A stretch of DNA of 6,312 nucleotides from Anaerolineae bacterium (GCA_026129385.1 JAHCIE010000197.1:1-6312); one strand, 5' to 3'; shown: positions 1 to 6,107, counted from the first letter of the stretch. Translations and numbers: made by a program. The notes: a model not told the origin generated them from the letters alone.

Positions 1-925
1 GGGCCATGCGATGCTCCAGGTTCGCCAGGTAACGCTCGGTGGCGATGGCCGCCGCCGCGCCGTAGCCCGCCGAAGTGATGGCCTGGCGGAAGATGTGGTC
101 GTGGACTTCGCCGGCGGCGAAGACGCCCGGCACGCTGGTCATCATCTCTGCGTCGATACGCAGGTAGCCCTGGTCGTCCATAGCCAGCTTGTCCTTGAAT
201 AGCCAGGTATTCGGGTAGTGGCCGATGTAGACGAAGATGCCATCCACTGGCCGCGCGACGGACTCGCCGGTCTTGACATTTTCCAGGACAACATGGTCGA
301 CGGCTGTGCCGCCCTCGATACTCTTGATGACGCTATCCCACACGTAGCCCATCTTGTCGTTCTGGCTGGCCCGCTCCTGCAAAGCCGGCCCCGCCCGCAG
401 CCTGTCGCGACGGTGGACAATGTCGACCTTGTTGGCGAACTTGGTCAGGAACAGGCCTTCCTGGAGCGCGCTGTCACCGCCGCCCACGACCATGACGTTC
501 TTGTTGCGGAAGAAGAAGCCGTCGCAGGTAGCGCAGTAGGATACGCCGCGACCGATGTATTGCTGCTCGCCCGGCACGCCCAGCTTCTTGGGCGACGCGC
601 CGGTGGCGATGATGAGCGACTTTGTCTCGTATTCACCGCTGTGGGTCTTGACGCGGTGGACGGGGCTACCGAACTCGACCTCGATGACCTCGTCGAGCTG
701 GACGCGCGTGCCGAACTTCTCGGCCTGGCGTTGCAGTGTCTCGTACAGCTCGGGGCCGGTCGTCCCGTCGGGGAAGCCAGGATAATTCTCTACCTCGGTC
801 GTGGTGGCGATCTGCCCACCCAATTCATTGCCTGTGAGCAGGAGCGGTTCCAGGCTCGCGCGCCCCGCATAAATGCCCGCCGTCAGCCCTGCCATACCCG
901 ATCCGATGATGATGGTGTTTTCCAT
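1..925 (-). CDS. trxB: Thioredoxin reductase (NADPH), C-terminus cut by window edge
   Basis: Cytoplasmic flavoenzyme that passes electrons from NADPH through FAD and a redox disulfide to thioredoxin. Reading the minus strand from ATG at 925 gives 308 residues with no stop before the window edge; the family is usually about 305-320 residues, so only a few are missing. Visible in order: FAD-binding GSGMAG (8-13), the ENYPGF segment (46-51), ATG near 107-109, redox-active CATC (C131, C134) in SYCATCDG, NADPH-binding GGGDSA (148-153), HRRDRLRA (171-178) which is the NADPH-type signature, and the C-terminal FAD motif GVFAAGEVHD (267-276) followed by RQAITSAGYGAAAA. The start is supported by AGGGAGA seven bases upstream. 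Odd: the usual GD of the last FAD motif is GE (E273). It is transcribed divergently from the methyltransferase. Family assignment is very secure; the symbol rests on family resemblance. Confidence 0.96.
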   Translation of the reverse strand, partial: MENTIIIGSGMAGLTAGIYAGRASLEPLLLTGNELGGQIATTTEVENYPGFPDGTTGPELYETLQRQAEKFGTRVQLDEVIEVEFGSPVHRVKTHSGEYETKSLIIATGASPKKLGVPGEQQYIGRGVSYCATCDGFFFRNKNVMVVGGGDSALQEGLFLTKFANKVDIVHRRDRLRAGPALQERASQNDKMGYVWDSVIKSIEGGTAVDHVVLENVKTGESVARPVDGIFVYIGHYPNTWLFKDKLAMDDQGYLRIDAEMMTSVPGVFAAGEVHDHIFRQAITSAGYGAAAAIATERYLANLEHRMA

Positions 926-932
926 GCGATAT

Positions 933-939
933 TCTCCCT
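933..939 (-). promoter_or_regulatory. Ribosome binding site of the thioredoxin reductase gene
   Basis: On the minus strand AGGGAGA lies seven bases before the ATG at 925. It fixes the start that puts the Rossmann GxGxxG motif at residues 8-13, as usual for this family. Confidence 0.7.
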
Positions 940-1009
940 GACCAATGACCTGCTGGTGCTCACAGTCTTAGATATGATGCCGCGCCCAAGGGTTACATTA
1001 CCTCTGTAC

Positions 1010-1038
1010 TTGCGTCGCCGCCAGGTAACGGGTATAAC
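1010..1038 (+). promoter_or_regulatory. Sigma70-like promoter for the five-gene operon, possibly leaderless
   Basis: TTGCGT (1010-1015) and TATAAC (1033-1038) are separated by exactly 17 bases, the optimal spacing. TATAAC matches the -10 consensus in five of six positions; the -35 keeps the important TTG. Transcription would be expected to start about seven bases past the -10 box, that is at or next to the ATG at 1045, leaving little or no 5' leader. The 119-base region 926-1044 also has to hold the promoter of the divergent thioredoxin reductase gene, for which I found no convincing boxes. The promoter is inferred from sequence alone. Confidence 0.5.
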
Positions 1039-1044
1039 AAGGGC

Positions 1045-1791
1045 ATGCTGGAAATAGCCGACAAGGCCGCCCTGCGCGGCAACCCAAGTTTCGTCTGGCG
1101 CGCCGGTCAGGATCGCCGTCTCGGCATGATTGCCGAGTGGGCCAACCTCGTCGGGGCGCGTGTCCTCGTCGATGGTTGTGGCCTGGGTATGTACGTGCGC
1201 AAGCTGCGCGATTTTACGCCCTACGTCTACGGAATGGACATCGAGTTCGAGCGCGTGGCGGAAGGGGCGACTAGCCTGCCCGGCCTGGCCGTTGCGGCCG
1301 CCGAGGGCCTGCCCTATCCTGACAACACCTTTGACACTGTTCTCTCCCACGAGGTGCTGGAGCACGTCACCGACGACCGTCAGGCCGTGGCCGAGATTCT
1401 GCGTGTCCTCAGGCCCTACGGGCGGCTGGTCGTCTTTGTGCCCAACCGCCTGTTCCCCTTCGAGACCCACGGCGTTTACTGGCGCGGGCAGTACCACTTC
1501 GGTAACATCCCGCTGGTGAACTATCTGCCCGATGTCGCCCGTGACCGCCTTGCCCCCCACGTCCGCGCCTACACGGGGGCCGATCTGCGCCGCTTACTGG
1601 ACGGCCTGCCCGCCCGCGTCGTGACACTGACCCAGATTTACCCTGGCTACGACAACATCACCGCCCGCTCGCCGCACCTGGGGCGAGTGATACGTGGCCT
1701 GACCTACTCCCTCGAACGAACCCCGCTGGCGGCCTTCGGGCTATCCCACTTTGCGGTCATCGAGAAGACCGACGCCTCTGCCGAGGCCTGA
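1045..1791 (+). CDS. Class I SAM-dependent methyltransferase (type 11 / UbiE-like)
   Basis: A 248-residue soluble protein predicted to transfer a methyl group from S-adenosylmethionine to an unidentified small molecule or lipid-linked substrate. The Rossmann-type methyltransferase core is clear: motif I VDGCGLG (42-48), acidic residue after strand 2 in YGMDIE (D65), AEGLPYPDNTFDTVLS (86-101), the EVLEHV segment (103-108) typical of the Methyltransf_11 family, and the LRPYGRLVVFVPN strand/turn (122-134). The C-terminal 110 residues (YWRGQYHFGN onward) are a less conserved cap probably involved in substrate choice. Odd: in motif I the usual acidic residue before xGCG appears as V42, with D43 one place later. 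No good Shine-Dalgarno precedes ATG 1045 (only AAGG two bases away), consistent with a leaderless message. First gene of the operon, 8 bases ahead of the antiporter. Substrate cannot be deduced. Confidence 0.9.
   Translation: MLEIADKAALRGNPSFVWRAGQDRRLGMIAEWANLVGARVLVDGCGLGMYVRKLRDFTPYVYGMDIEFERVAEGATSLPGLAVAAAEGLPYPDNTFDTVLSHEVLEHVTDDRQAVAEILRVLRPYGRLVVFVPNRLFPFETHGVYWRGQYHFGNIPLVNYLPDVARDRLAPHVRAYTGADLRRLLDGLPARVVTLTQIYPGYDNITARSPHLGRVIRGLTYSLERTPLAAFGLSHFAVIEKTDASAEA
1774..1787 (+). other. Small hairpin just upstream of the antiporter start
   Basis: GCCTC (1774-1778), loop TGCC, GAGGC (1783-1787) make a perfect 5-bp stem at the end of the methyltransferase gene, 12 bases before the antiporter ATG. 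It would hide the only GAGG-like ribosome binding sequence (1783-1786). It may be a chance structure in coding sequence. Confidence 0.25.
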
Positions 1792-1799
1792 GCCACGTC

Positions 1800-3020
1800 A
1801 TGACGCCCATTGTGCAGTTTATCCTGGCCCTGGCTGTCATTCTGCTGGCGGCGAAACTCGGCGGCTATATCAGCGTGCGTCTGGGCCAGCCGTCGGTACT
1901 GGGGAAGTTACTGGCTGGCGTCGTTTTGGGACCGTCGCTTCTCAACTTCCTGCACTGGCCGATGTTCACTGACCCGCATCTGGACGATAGCATTAAGCAC
2001 CTGGCGGAGCTGGGTGTCCTGGTGCTGATGTTCATTGCCGGGCTTGAAGTGGACGTGGCTGAGATGCGCAAGTCGGGACGCGCGGCGACGTTGGGCGGCG
2101 TGCTGGGCGTCGTGGTCCCCTTCGTCCTGGGCCTGTTCGCAGCGCGCTGGTTTGGCTACGAGTGGTCCACGGCCGTCTTTGTGGGTCTGATTCTGACGGC
2201 GACCTCGGTCAGTATCTCGGCCCAGACGTTGATGGAACTGAACGCGCTGCGTACCCGCGTTGGCCTGACGCTGCTCGGCGCGGCCGTCGTCGATGACGTG
2301 CTGGTGATTCTCTTGCTGTCCATCGTGCTGGCCGTCGGCGCAGGCGGCGGCGGCCCGATGGACGTGGCGCTGGTGGTCATCAAGATGGCTCTCTATCTGG
2401 CGGGCGCGATTGCGTTGGGCGTCTGGGCGTTGCCGCGCCTGGCGCGCCTCATCGAGCGGCTGCCCATCAGCGAGCCAGTCGTTAGCGTCGCGCTCATTGC
2501 CATGCTCTTCTACGCCTGGGCGGCCGAGGCGGTCGGTGGCGTTGCCATGATTACGGGGGCGTTCATCGCCGGGGTGCTGTTTGGCCGCACCCACCTGCGG
2601 CATGGCCTCGAGCGCGGCATGCACGCGCTGGCCTACGCCTTCCTGGTCCCCATCTTCTTCGTCAGTATTGGTCTCGAGGCCAACCTGCGCCTGCTGACGG
2701 CCAGCCTGCTATGGTTTACCACGGTTATCGTCCTCGTGGCCATTGTCGCCAAGATAGTTGGCTCCGGTCTGGGGGTGAAGCTGGTCGGCCTCTCCAACGT
2801 CGAGGCTCTCCAGGTCGGCATCGGCATGGTGTCGCGGGGCGAGGTTGGGCTAATCGTGGCGAGCATCGGCATCGCCGCCGGCGCCATCAACGAGGAGCTA
2901 TTCACGGTCACCGTCGTCATGGTGCTTCTGACGACCCTCGTCACGCCGCCTGCCTTGCGTTGGGCCTTGAACCGTGGCCGGCCCGCCCCACCCCCAAGCC
3001 ACGCGGCCAGTGGCGATTAG
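1800..3020 (+). CDS. CPA2-family cation/proton antiporter (Na+/H+ or K+/H+), membrane domain only
   Basis: A 406-residue, very hydrophobic inner-membrane protein with about 12-13 predicted membrane segments, exchanging Na+ or K+ for protons. It matches the Na_H_Exchanger/CPA2 fold (NapA, KefB-type): GQPSVLGKLLAGVVLGP (29-45) near helix 2, FIAGLEVD (78-85), the broken-helix stretch LTATSVSIS (132-140), the ion-binding pair D165-D166 in GAAVVDDVL, PIFFVSIGLEAN (284-295), a conserved K318 in AKIVGS, and SRGEVGLIVA (345-354). The DD pair is the arrangement of electrogenic NapA-type antiporters. The protein ends at a short Pro-rich polar tail (about 393-406) with no RCK/TrkA-N or USP domain, unlike KefB/KefC. 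The start places helix 1 immediately after the first few residues; no clear ribosome binding site is seen, so coupling to the methyltransferase stop, 8 bases upstream, is likely. Ion specificity is not readable from sequence. Confidence 0.93.
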   Translation: MTPIVQFILALAVILLAAKLGGYISVRLGQPSVLGKLLAGVVLGPSLLNFLHWPMFTDPHLDDSIKHLAELGVLVLMFIAGLEVDVAEMRKSGRAATLGGVLGVVVPFVLGLFAARWFGYEWSTAVFVGLILTATSVSISAQTLMELNALRTRVGLTLLGAAVVDDVLVILLLSIVLAVGAGGGGPMDVALVVIKMALYLAGAIALGVWALPRLARLIERLPISEPVVSVALIAMLFYAWAAEAVGGVAMITGAFIAGVLFGRTHLRHGLERGMHALAYAFLVPIFFVSIGLEANLRLLTASLLWFTTVIVLVAIVAKIVGSGLGVKLVGLSNVEALQVGIGMVSRGEVGLIVASIGIAAGAINEELFTVTVVMVLLTTLVTPPALRWALNRGRPAPPPSHAASGD

Positions 3021-3043
3021 GCCGAGGTATTGGTGGAAGATCC

Positions 3044-3050
3044 AGGAAGG
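3044..3050 (+). promoter_or_regulatory. Ribosome binding site of the PII-like gene, decides its start
   Basis: AGGAAGG lies 10 bases before ATG 3061. The reading frame is open further upstream to an ATG at 2974, but that start would overlap the antiporter gene by 47 bases and add 29 residues unlike a PII N-terminus. The site therefore supports 3061. Confidence 0.7.
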
Positions 3051-3060
3051 CGACTACTCT

Positions 3061-3426
3061 ATGCCTCATCTCATTGTGATGGTCGTTGACCAGGAAGATG
3101 CCGTCTCCGACGTCATCGATGCGTGGCAGCGCTGCGGTGTTACCGGTATGACTCTTTTGTCATCATCCGGCCTGGGCCGCGTCCTGCGGGATGCCGAACT
3201 GCCCCTCATGTCGAGCTTGCGCAACCTGTTTGCAAGTTCGCTGGAAACGCATAGCACGATCTTCGTGGTGGTTCCCGACGACTTCGACATCCAGGGCCTG
3301 TTCGACGCCACAGAGGCGGTGACCGGCTCACTGGATAGCCCCGACTCGGGCATCATTTTCGCCTCACCCGTTACCCATGTGCGCGGCCTGGGGCGCATGG
3401 CCAACATGCGGCAGAAACCGCGCTAG
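3061..3426 (+). CDS. PII-like signalling protein (GlnB superfamily), putative antiporter regulator
   Basis: A 121-residue soluble protein. From ATG 3061 it begins with a hydrophobic beta strand (HLIVMVV, 3-9), then a helix (SDVIDAWQRCGV, 16-27), a second strand (GMTLLSS, 29-35), a loop region 36-60, a third strand (HSTIFVVVP, 64-72), a second helix (FDATEAVTG, 81-89), and a C-terminal SPDSGIIFASPVTHVRGL (93-110). This babbab-like order and the D-x-P-x-[ST]-G-I-h-F-x-x-P-h-x-x-V-x-G-L ending fit PII-like proteins. The loop where GlnB/GlnK carries its T-loop is different and has no Tyr51-type uridylylation site, so it is not a classic nitrogen PII. It sits 40 bases after the RCK-less antiporter, suggesting that it controls that transporter, perhaps in response to a nucleotide. 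Fold assignment is fairly confident; ligand and target are inference. Confidence 0.75.
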   Translation: MPHLIVMVVDQEDAVSDVIDAWQRCGVTGMTLLSSSGLGRVLRDAELPLMSSLRNLFASSLETHSTIFVVVPDDFDIQGLFDATEAVTGSLDSPDSGIIFASPVTHVRGLGRMANMRQKPR

Positions 3427-3437
3427 AGAAAGACATC

Positions 3438-4103
3438 ATGCGATTGCTTTTTGTTCGACACGGCCAGACTCAGGCCAATACCGAGATGCGGCTGGCGGGC
3501 TGGACCGATAGCCCCCTGGACGCGGTGGGCGAGGCGCAGGCGCGGGCCGTCGCCGCCCATCTGGCCCACGCGGGTAGTATCGACCGCATCTATACCAGCC
3601 CCTTGCAGCGGGCACAGTGGACGGCCGCCACCATCGCCGACGCGCTGGGCGGTGTGCCTGTCGAGGCGCGTCCGGCCCTGCGCGAGCGCAACTTTGGCAT
3701 GTTCGAGAACCTGCCAGTGGCAACGATCGCCCAGGAGTATCCGGATATGGCGCGGGCCTGGGCCGAGCGCGGCGCGCTGGACTGGGGGCCGCCGGGCGGC
3801 GAGATGCCCCATGAGTTCGCCGACCGCGTTCTCGGCGAGCTGTGCGCCATCGTCGATGACAGTGGTAAGAACGAGCGGGCCCTGGTGGTGACGCACGGTG
3901 GTGTCATCGCCCTGGCGCTGGCGCGCTGGCTGAGCAATGACCCGACGCGCTGGCGCGACTATCTGGTGGACAACTGCTCGCTGACTGAGGTGGAGTTCAG
4001 TTCAGAGCCGCGCCTGGTGCGCATGAATGAACATGTCGTGGGCGATGTGCCTGTCGCCAGCGTGCGCTGGGAGTCGTCACGGTCGGCGGGGGAGCTTTCG
4101 TGA
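3438..4103 (+). CDS. Histidine phosphatase family protein (phosphoglycerate mutase-like)
   Basis: A 221-residue cytoplasmic enzyme of the histidine phosphatase superfamily, which works through a phosphohistidine. The catalytic set is complete: RHG at 7-9 (H8 is the nucleophile) with T11 and N14 following, R58 in TSPLQRAQ, the acid E83 in LRERNFG with FEN after it, and H153 in VVTHGGV. LAGWTDSPLD (19-28) is typical of the CobC/GpmB-like branch. Size and motifs suit a broad phosphatase (2-phosphoglycolate-, alpha-ribazole- or sugar-phosphatase-like) more than the glycolytic dPGM, which is longer. The start is ATG 3438, 11 bases after the PII-like stop, with GAGAAAG (3428-3433 area) as a moderate binding site. 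Its stop overlaps the GTG start of the lysA gene. Substrate is unknown; assigning GpmB or CobC would be a guess. Confidence 0.92.
   Translation: MRLLFVRHGQTQANTEMRLAGWTDSPLDAVGEAQARAVAAHLAHAGSIDRIYTSPLQRAQWTAATIADALGGVPVEARPALRERNFGMFENLPVATIAQEYPDMARAWAERGALDWGPPGGEMPHEFADRVLGELCAIVDDSGKNERALVVTHGGVIALALARWLSNDPTRWRDYLVDNCSLTEVEFSSEPRLVRMNEHVVGDVPVASVRWESSRSAGELS
4089..4094 (+). promoter_or_regulatory. Ribosome binding site supporting the GTG start of lysA
   Basis: GGGGAG (4089-4094) is five bases before GTG 4100. The GTG overlaps the TGA of the preceding gene as GTGA (4100-4103), a classic arrangement for translational coupling. Confidence 0.7.
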
Positions 4104-5368
4104 GCGCGTTCGCCTATCGCGATGGGGACCTGTATTGCGAAGGCGTGCCGCTGGCTCACCTGGCGATGGAGGTCGGCGAGCCGCTGTACGTATATAGCCT
4201 GGATGAGGTCGAGCGCCGCTACCGGCCCTACGCCGACGCGTTCCCCGATGCCCTGGTGTGCTACGCCTACAAGGCTAACAGTAGCCTGGCTCTCTGCGCC
4301 TGGCTGCATCGCCTGGGGGCAGGGGCTGATGTGGTATCGGGTGGCGAACTGCGGGTGGCCCAGGCGGCGGGCGTGCCGGGCCATCGGACCGTCTTCAATG
4401 GGAATGGCAAGTCGGACGCCGAGATTGCCCTGGCCCTCGAGGGCGACGTCCTATCCATCAACGCCGATGCTGTTGAGGAGTTGGAGCGTATCGCCGCCAT
4501 CGCCGAGCGTCTGGGGCGGCGCGCGCCGGTGTCCATTCGCGTCAACCCTGGCGTCGATCCGCATACCCACCGCCACATCGCTACGGGTGTCACGTCGAGC
4601 CAGTTCGGCGTCGCCATCGCGGAGGCCGAAGACGCCTATGCCCAGCTTGCGAGCTTCCCGTCCCTGGCGGCCGTGGGCATCCACTGTCATATCGGCTCCC
4701 AGATTACCCAACTTGGTCCCTTCGTGGAGACTGTCGATCTGCTGGCTGACCTGGCGCGGCGGCTGCTCCGCCAGGGCTACCCGTTGCGTCTACTCGATGT
4801 AGGGGGCGGCCTGGGTATCGACTACGGGCGCTGGCAGGGGGCCGACCCCGACGCCTCTCACAGTCCTCTGACGCCGACCGCCCTGGCCGACGCGCTGCTG
4901 CCGCGTGTCCGTGACCTGGGCCTGCGGCTGCTTCTGGAGCCAGGGCGGTCGCTCGTCGCGCCGGCCGGTGTGCTACTGGGTCAGGTGCTGCATCTCAAGC
5001 GCGGCGCGGACACGACGCGCGTCGTGCTGGACACGGGCATGAACGCCCTGATACGCCCGTCCCTCTATGAGGCCTATCACGCCATTCTACCCGTGCGCGC
5101 GGCCCCAACCGCCATGACGGTCGATGTCGTCGGCCCCAACTGCGAGTCGTCGGACGTGGTGGGGCGGGGGCGCGCCTTGCCCGCGCTGGCGAGCGGCGAT
5201 GTGATAGCCATTATGGACAGTGGGGCGTATGGCTACGCCCTGGCGTCCAACTACAACAGCCGTCCACGCCCCGCCGAGGTCGTCGTGCGCGGCGAGCGCT
5301 GGTGGATCACCCGCGAGGCGGAGACGTGGGATGGGCTGTTGCACGGGCAGCGGCTTCCGTCGGTCTAG
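4100..5368 (+). CDS. lysA: Diaminopimelate decarboxylase
   Basis: PLP-dependent enzyme (fold type III) that decarboxylates meso-2,6-diaminopimelate to L-lysine, the last step of lysine synthesis, in the cytoplasm. The 422-residue length is normal. Visible: the PLP lysine K58 in YAYKAN, GADVVSGGEL (75-84), RVNPGVDPHTH (147-157), HCHIGSQ (195-201) with the His that stacks on PLP, glycine loop DVGGGLGI (233-240), EPGRS (280-284) binding phosphate and substrate, C348-E349 with D352 in GPNCESSD, the catalytic Cys and acid from the neighbouring subunit, and DSGAYGYALASNYN (373-386) with Y377 as PLP ligand region. This set, especially CESSD, separates it from ornithine and arginine decarboxylases. 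It starts at GTG and overlaps the phosphatase gene by 4 bases. Odd: SSQFGV (166-171) where most LysA have SKFG. Its stop shares CTAG with the convergent cytochrome gene. Confidence 0.96.
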   Translation: MSAFAYRDGDLYCEGVPLAHLAMEVGEPLYVYSLDEVERRYRPYADAFPDALVCYAYKANSSLALCAWLHRLGAGADVVSGGELRVAQAAGVPGHRTVFNGNGKSDAEIALALEGDVLSINADAVEELERIAAIAERLGRRAPVSIRVNPGVDPHTHRHIATGVTSSQFGVAIAEAEDAYAQLASFPSLAAVGIHCHIGSQITQLGPFVETVDLLADLARRLLRQGYPLRLLDVGGGLGIDYGRWQGADPDASHSPLTPTALADALLPRVRDLGLRLLLEPGRSLVAPAGVLLGQVLHLKRGADTTRVVLDTGMNALIRPSLYEAYHAILPVRAAPTAMTVDVVGPNCESSDVVGRGRALPALASGDVIAIMDSGAYGYALASNYNSRPRPAEVVVRGERWWITREAETWDGLLHGQRLPSV

Positions 5369-6102
5369 CGTCGGAGACGACGCAGGAGCAAGCCGGCCGC
5401 GACGGACACGAAGCCCGCTAGCGCGGCGAGGGACATGAACAGCATTGGCAGGACGCCGCCCGTGGTGGGTAGCTGCGTGGGGGCGGGCTGCGCGGGCGCG
5501 CCGGCCGCCTGGGCTACGATGGGCGCGAGGTAGGCGGTGATGGCCGCCGCGTCGGCCGCCGTGACCTGCGTATCACTGAAACGCGGCATGAACTGGCGCG
5601 GGGTGTGGAGTTGCTTCTCTACGTCGGCCTGGGTCAGGGTTGTGCGCCCTGACTTGACGATACCCGCCGCCGTCTGACTGAAATCACCGTGACAGGCGAC
5701 GCAGCGCTTCTGATTGAAGAGTACCTTGCCGGGCGGGTCATCCGCGGCCGGGGTATAGCGCACGGGCGTAAACGACGCTGGAGCCGTCAGGGTCGCCATG
5801 TAGTCGTGGATGTCGGTGATCTCCTGGTCGGAAATCCGGCTGGCGTCGAAGGCGGGCATGTTCTGGCGTGGCGTGCGCACCTGGGTGATGAAGTCTGCGG
5901 CGGTCTTCTGCGTGCCTGCCAGTGGCAGGCCGTATTTGCCTTCACCCTGCGGGCCGTGACAGTTCTTGCACAGTTTGGTATCCCAGACCTTCTGGCCGTT
6001 GGCGGCGTCCTGCGGCGGCTCGGCCCCGGCGACCAACGGAAACATCGCTAGCAGCAGCAGCAGGGCGGCGACGGGCAAGGCGTACCATTGCACTTTTCGC
6101 AT
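5365..6102 (-). CDS. Dihaem cytochrome c with signal peptide and LPXTG-type membrane tail
   Basis: A 245-residue secreted, surface-anchored electron carrier. It has an N-terminal signal peptide (MRK, hydrophobic stretch 8-26, likely cleavage after AGA near 27), then two class I cytochrome c domains. Domain 1 (about 34-105) has haem motif CKNCH (45-49) and probable Met ligand M82 in TPRQNMPAF; domain 2 (about 125-195) has CVACH (134-138) and M172 in TPRQFMPRF. The repeated TPRQxMPxF shows the domains arose by duplication. A Pro/Ala-rich linker (199-210) leads to LPTTG (211-215), a hydrophobic helix (about 217-240) and an RRLRR end, the layout of a sortase sorting signal or at least a C-terminal membrane anchor. 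AAGGAGGA (6108-6115) is five bases before the ATG, a strong start. It lies downstream of a cupredoxin gene and probably takes or gives electrons with it. Physiological partner is unknown. Confidence 0.93.
   Translation of the reverse strand: MRKVQWYALPVAALLLLLAMFPLVAGAEPPQDAANGQKVWDTKLCKNCHGPQGEGKYGLPLAGTQKTAADFITQVRTPRQNMPAFDASRISDQEITDIHDYMATLTAPASFTPVRYTPAADDPPGKVLFNQKRCVACHGDFSQTAAGIVKSGRTTLTQADVEKQLHTPRQFMPRFSDTQVTAADAAAITAYLAPIVAQAAGAPAQPAPTQLPTTGGVLPMLFMSLAALAGFVSVAAGLLLRRLRR
5368..5383. terminator. Hairpin at the junction of two convergent genes, possible two-way terminator
   Basis: GCGTCG (5368-5373), loop GAGA, CGACGC (5378-5383) form a perfect 6-bp GC-rich stem beginning at the last base of the lysA stop. 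In the plus-strand RNA the loop is a GNRA tetraloop, which is unusually stable. On the minus strand the same bases encode the Arg-rich tail of the cytochrome. No U-run follows on either side, so if it ends transcription it is not a textbook intrinsic terminator; it could instead protect the 3' ends. Confidence 0.4.
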
Positions 6103-6107
6103 CCGTG

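Noticed and set aside
926..1044. Promoter for thioredoxin reductase on the minus strand
   Set aside because: Several AT-rich hexamers (for example around 971-976 and 994-999) exist but none pairs with a -35 box at a sensible distance, so no specific site is annotated.
218..1057. Plus-strand 279-residue open frame opposite thioredoxin reductase
   Set aside because: It is antisense to a gene with every family motif intact and its translation has no recognisable domain; long antisense frames are common in GC-rich DNA.
883..1560. Minus-strand 225-residue open frame
   Set aside because: It crosses the divergent intergenic region and lies opposite the methyltransferase and the start of thioredoxin reductase; no domain, composition typical of a shadow frame.
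1908..2624. Minus-strand 238-residue open frame inside the antiporter
   Set aside because: Its translation is rich in Arg, Gln, His and Asp without hydrophobic core, the mirror of a membrane-protein gene on the other strand.
2974..3060. Upstream extension of the PII-like protein from ATG 2974
   Set aside because: It overlaps the antiporter end, adds a Pro-rich stretch unlike the family N-terminus, and the good ribosome binding site points to 3061.
3423..3896. Minus-strand open frame opposite the phosphatase gene
   Set aside because: The plus-strand frame has the full catalytic set of the histidine phosphatase family; the antisense product has no recognisable features.
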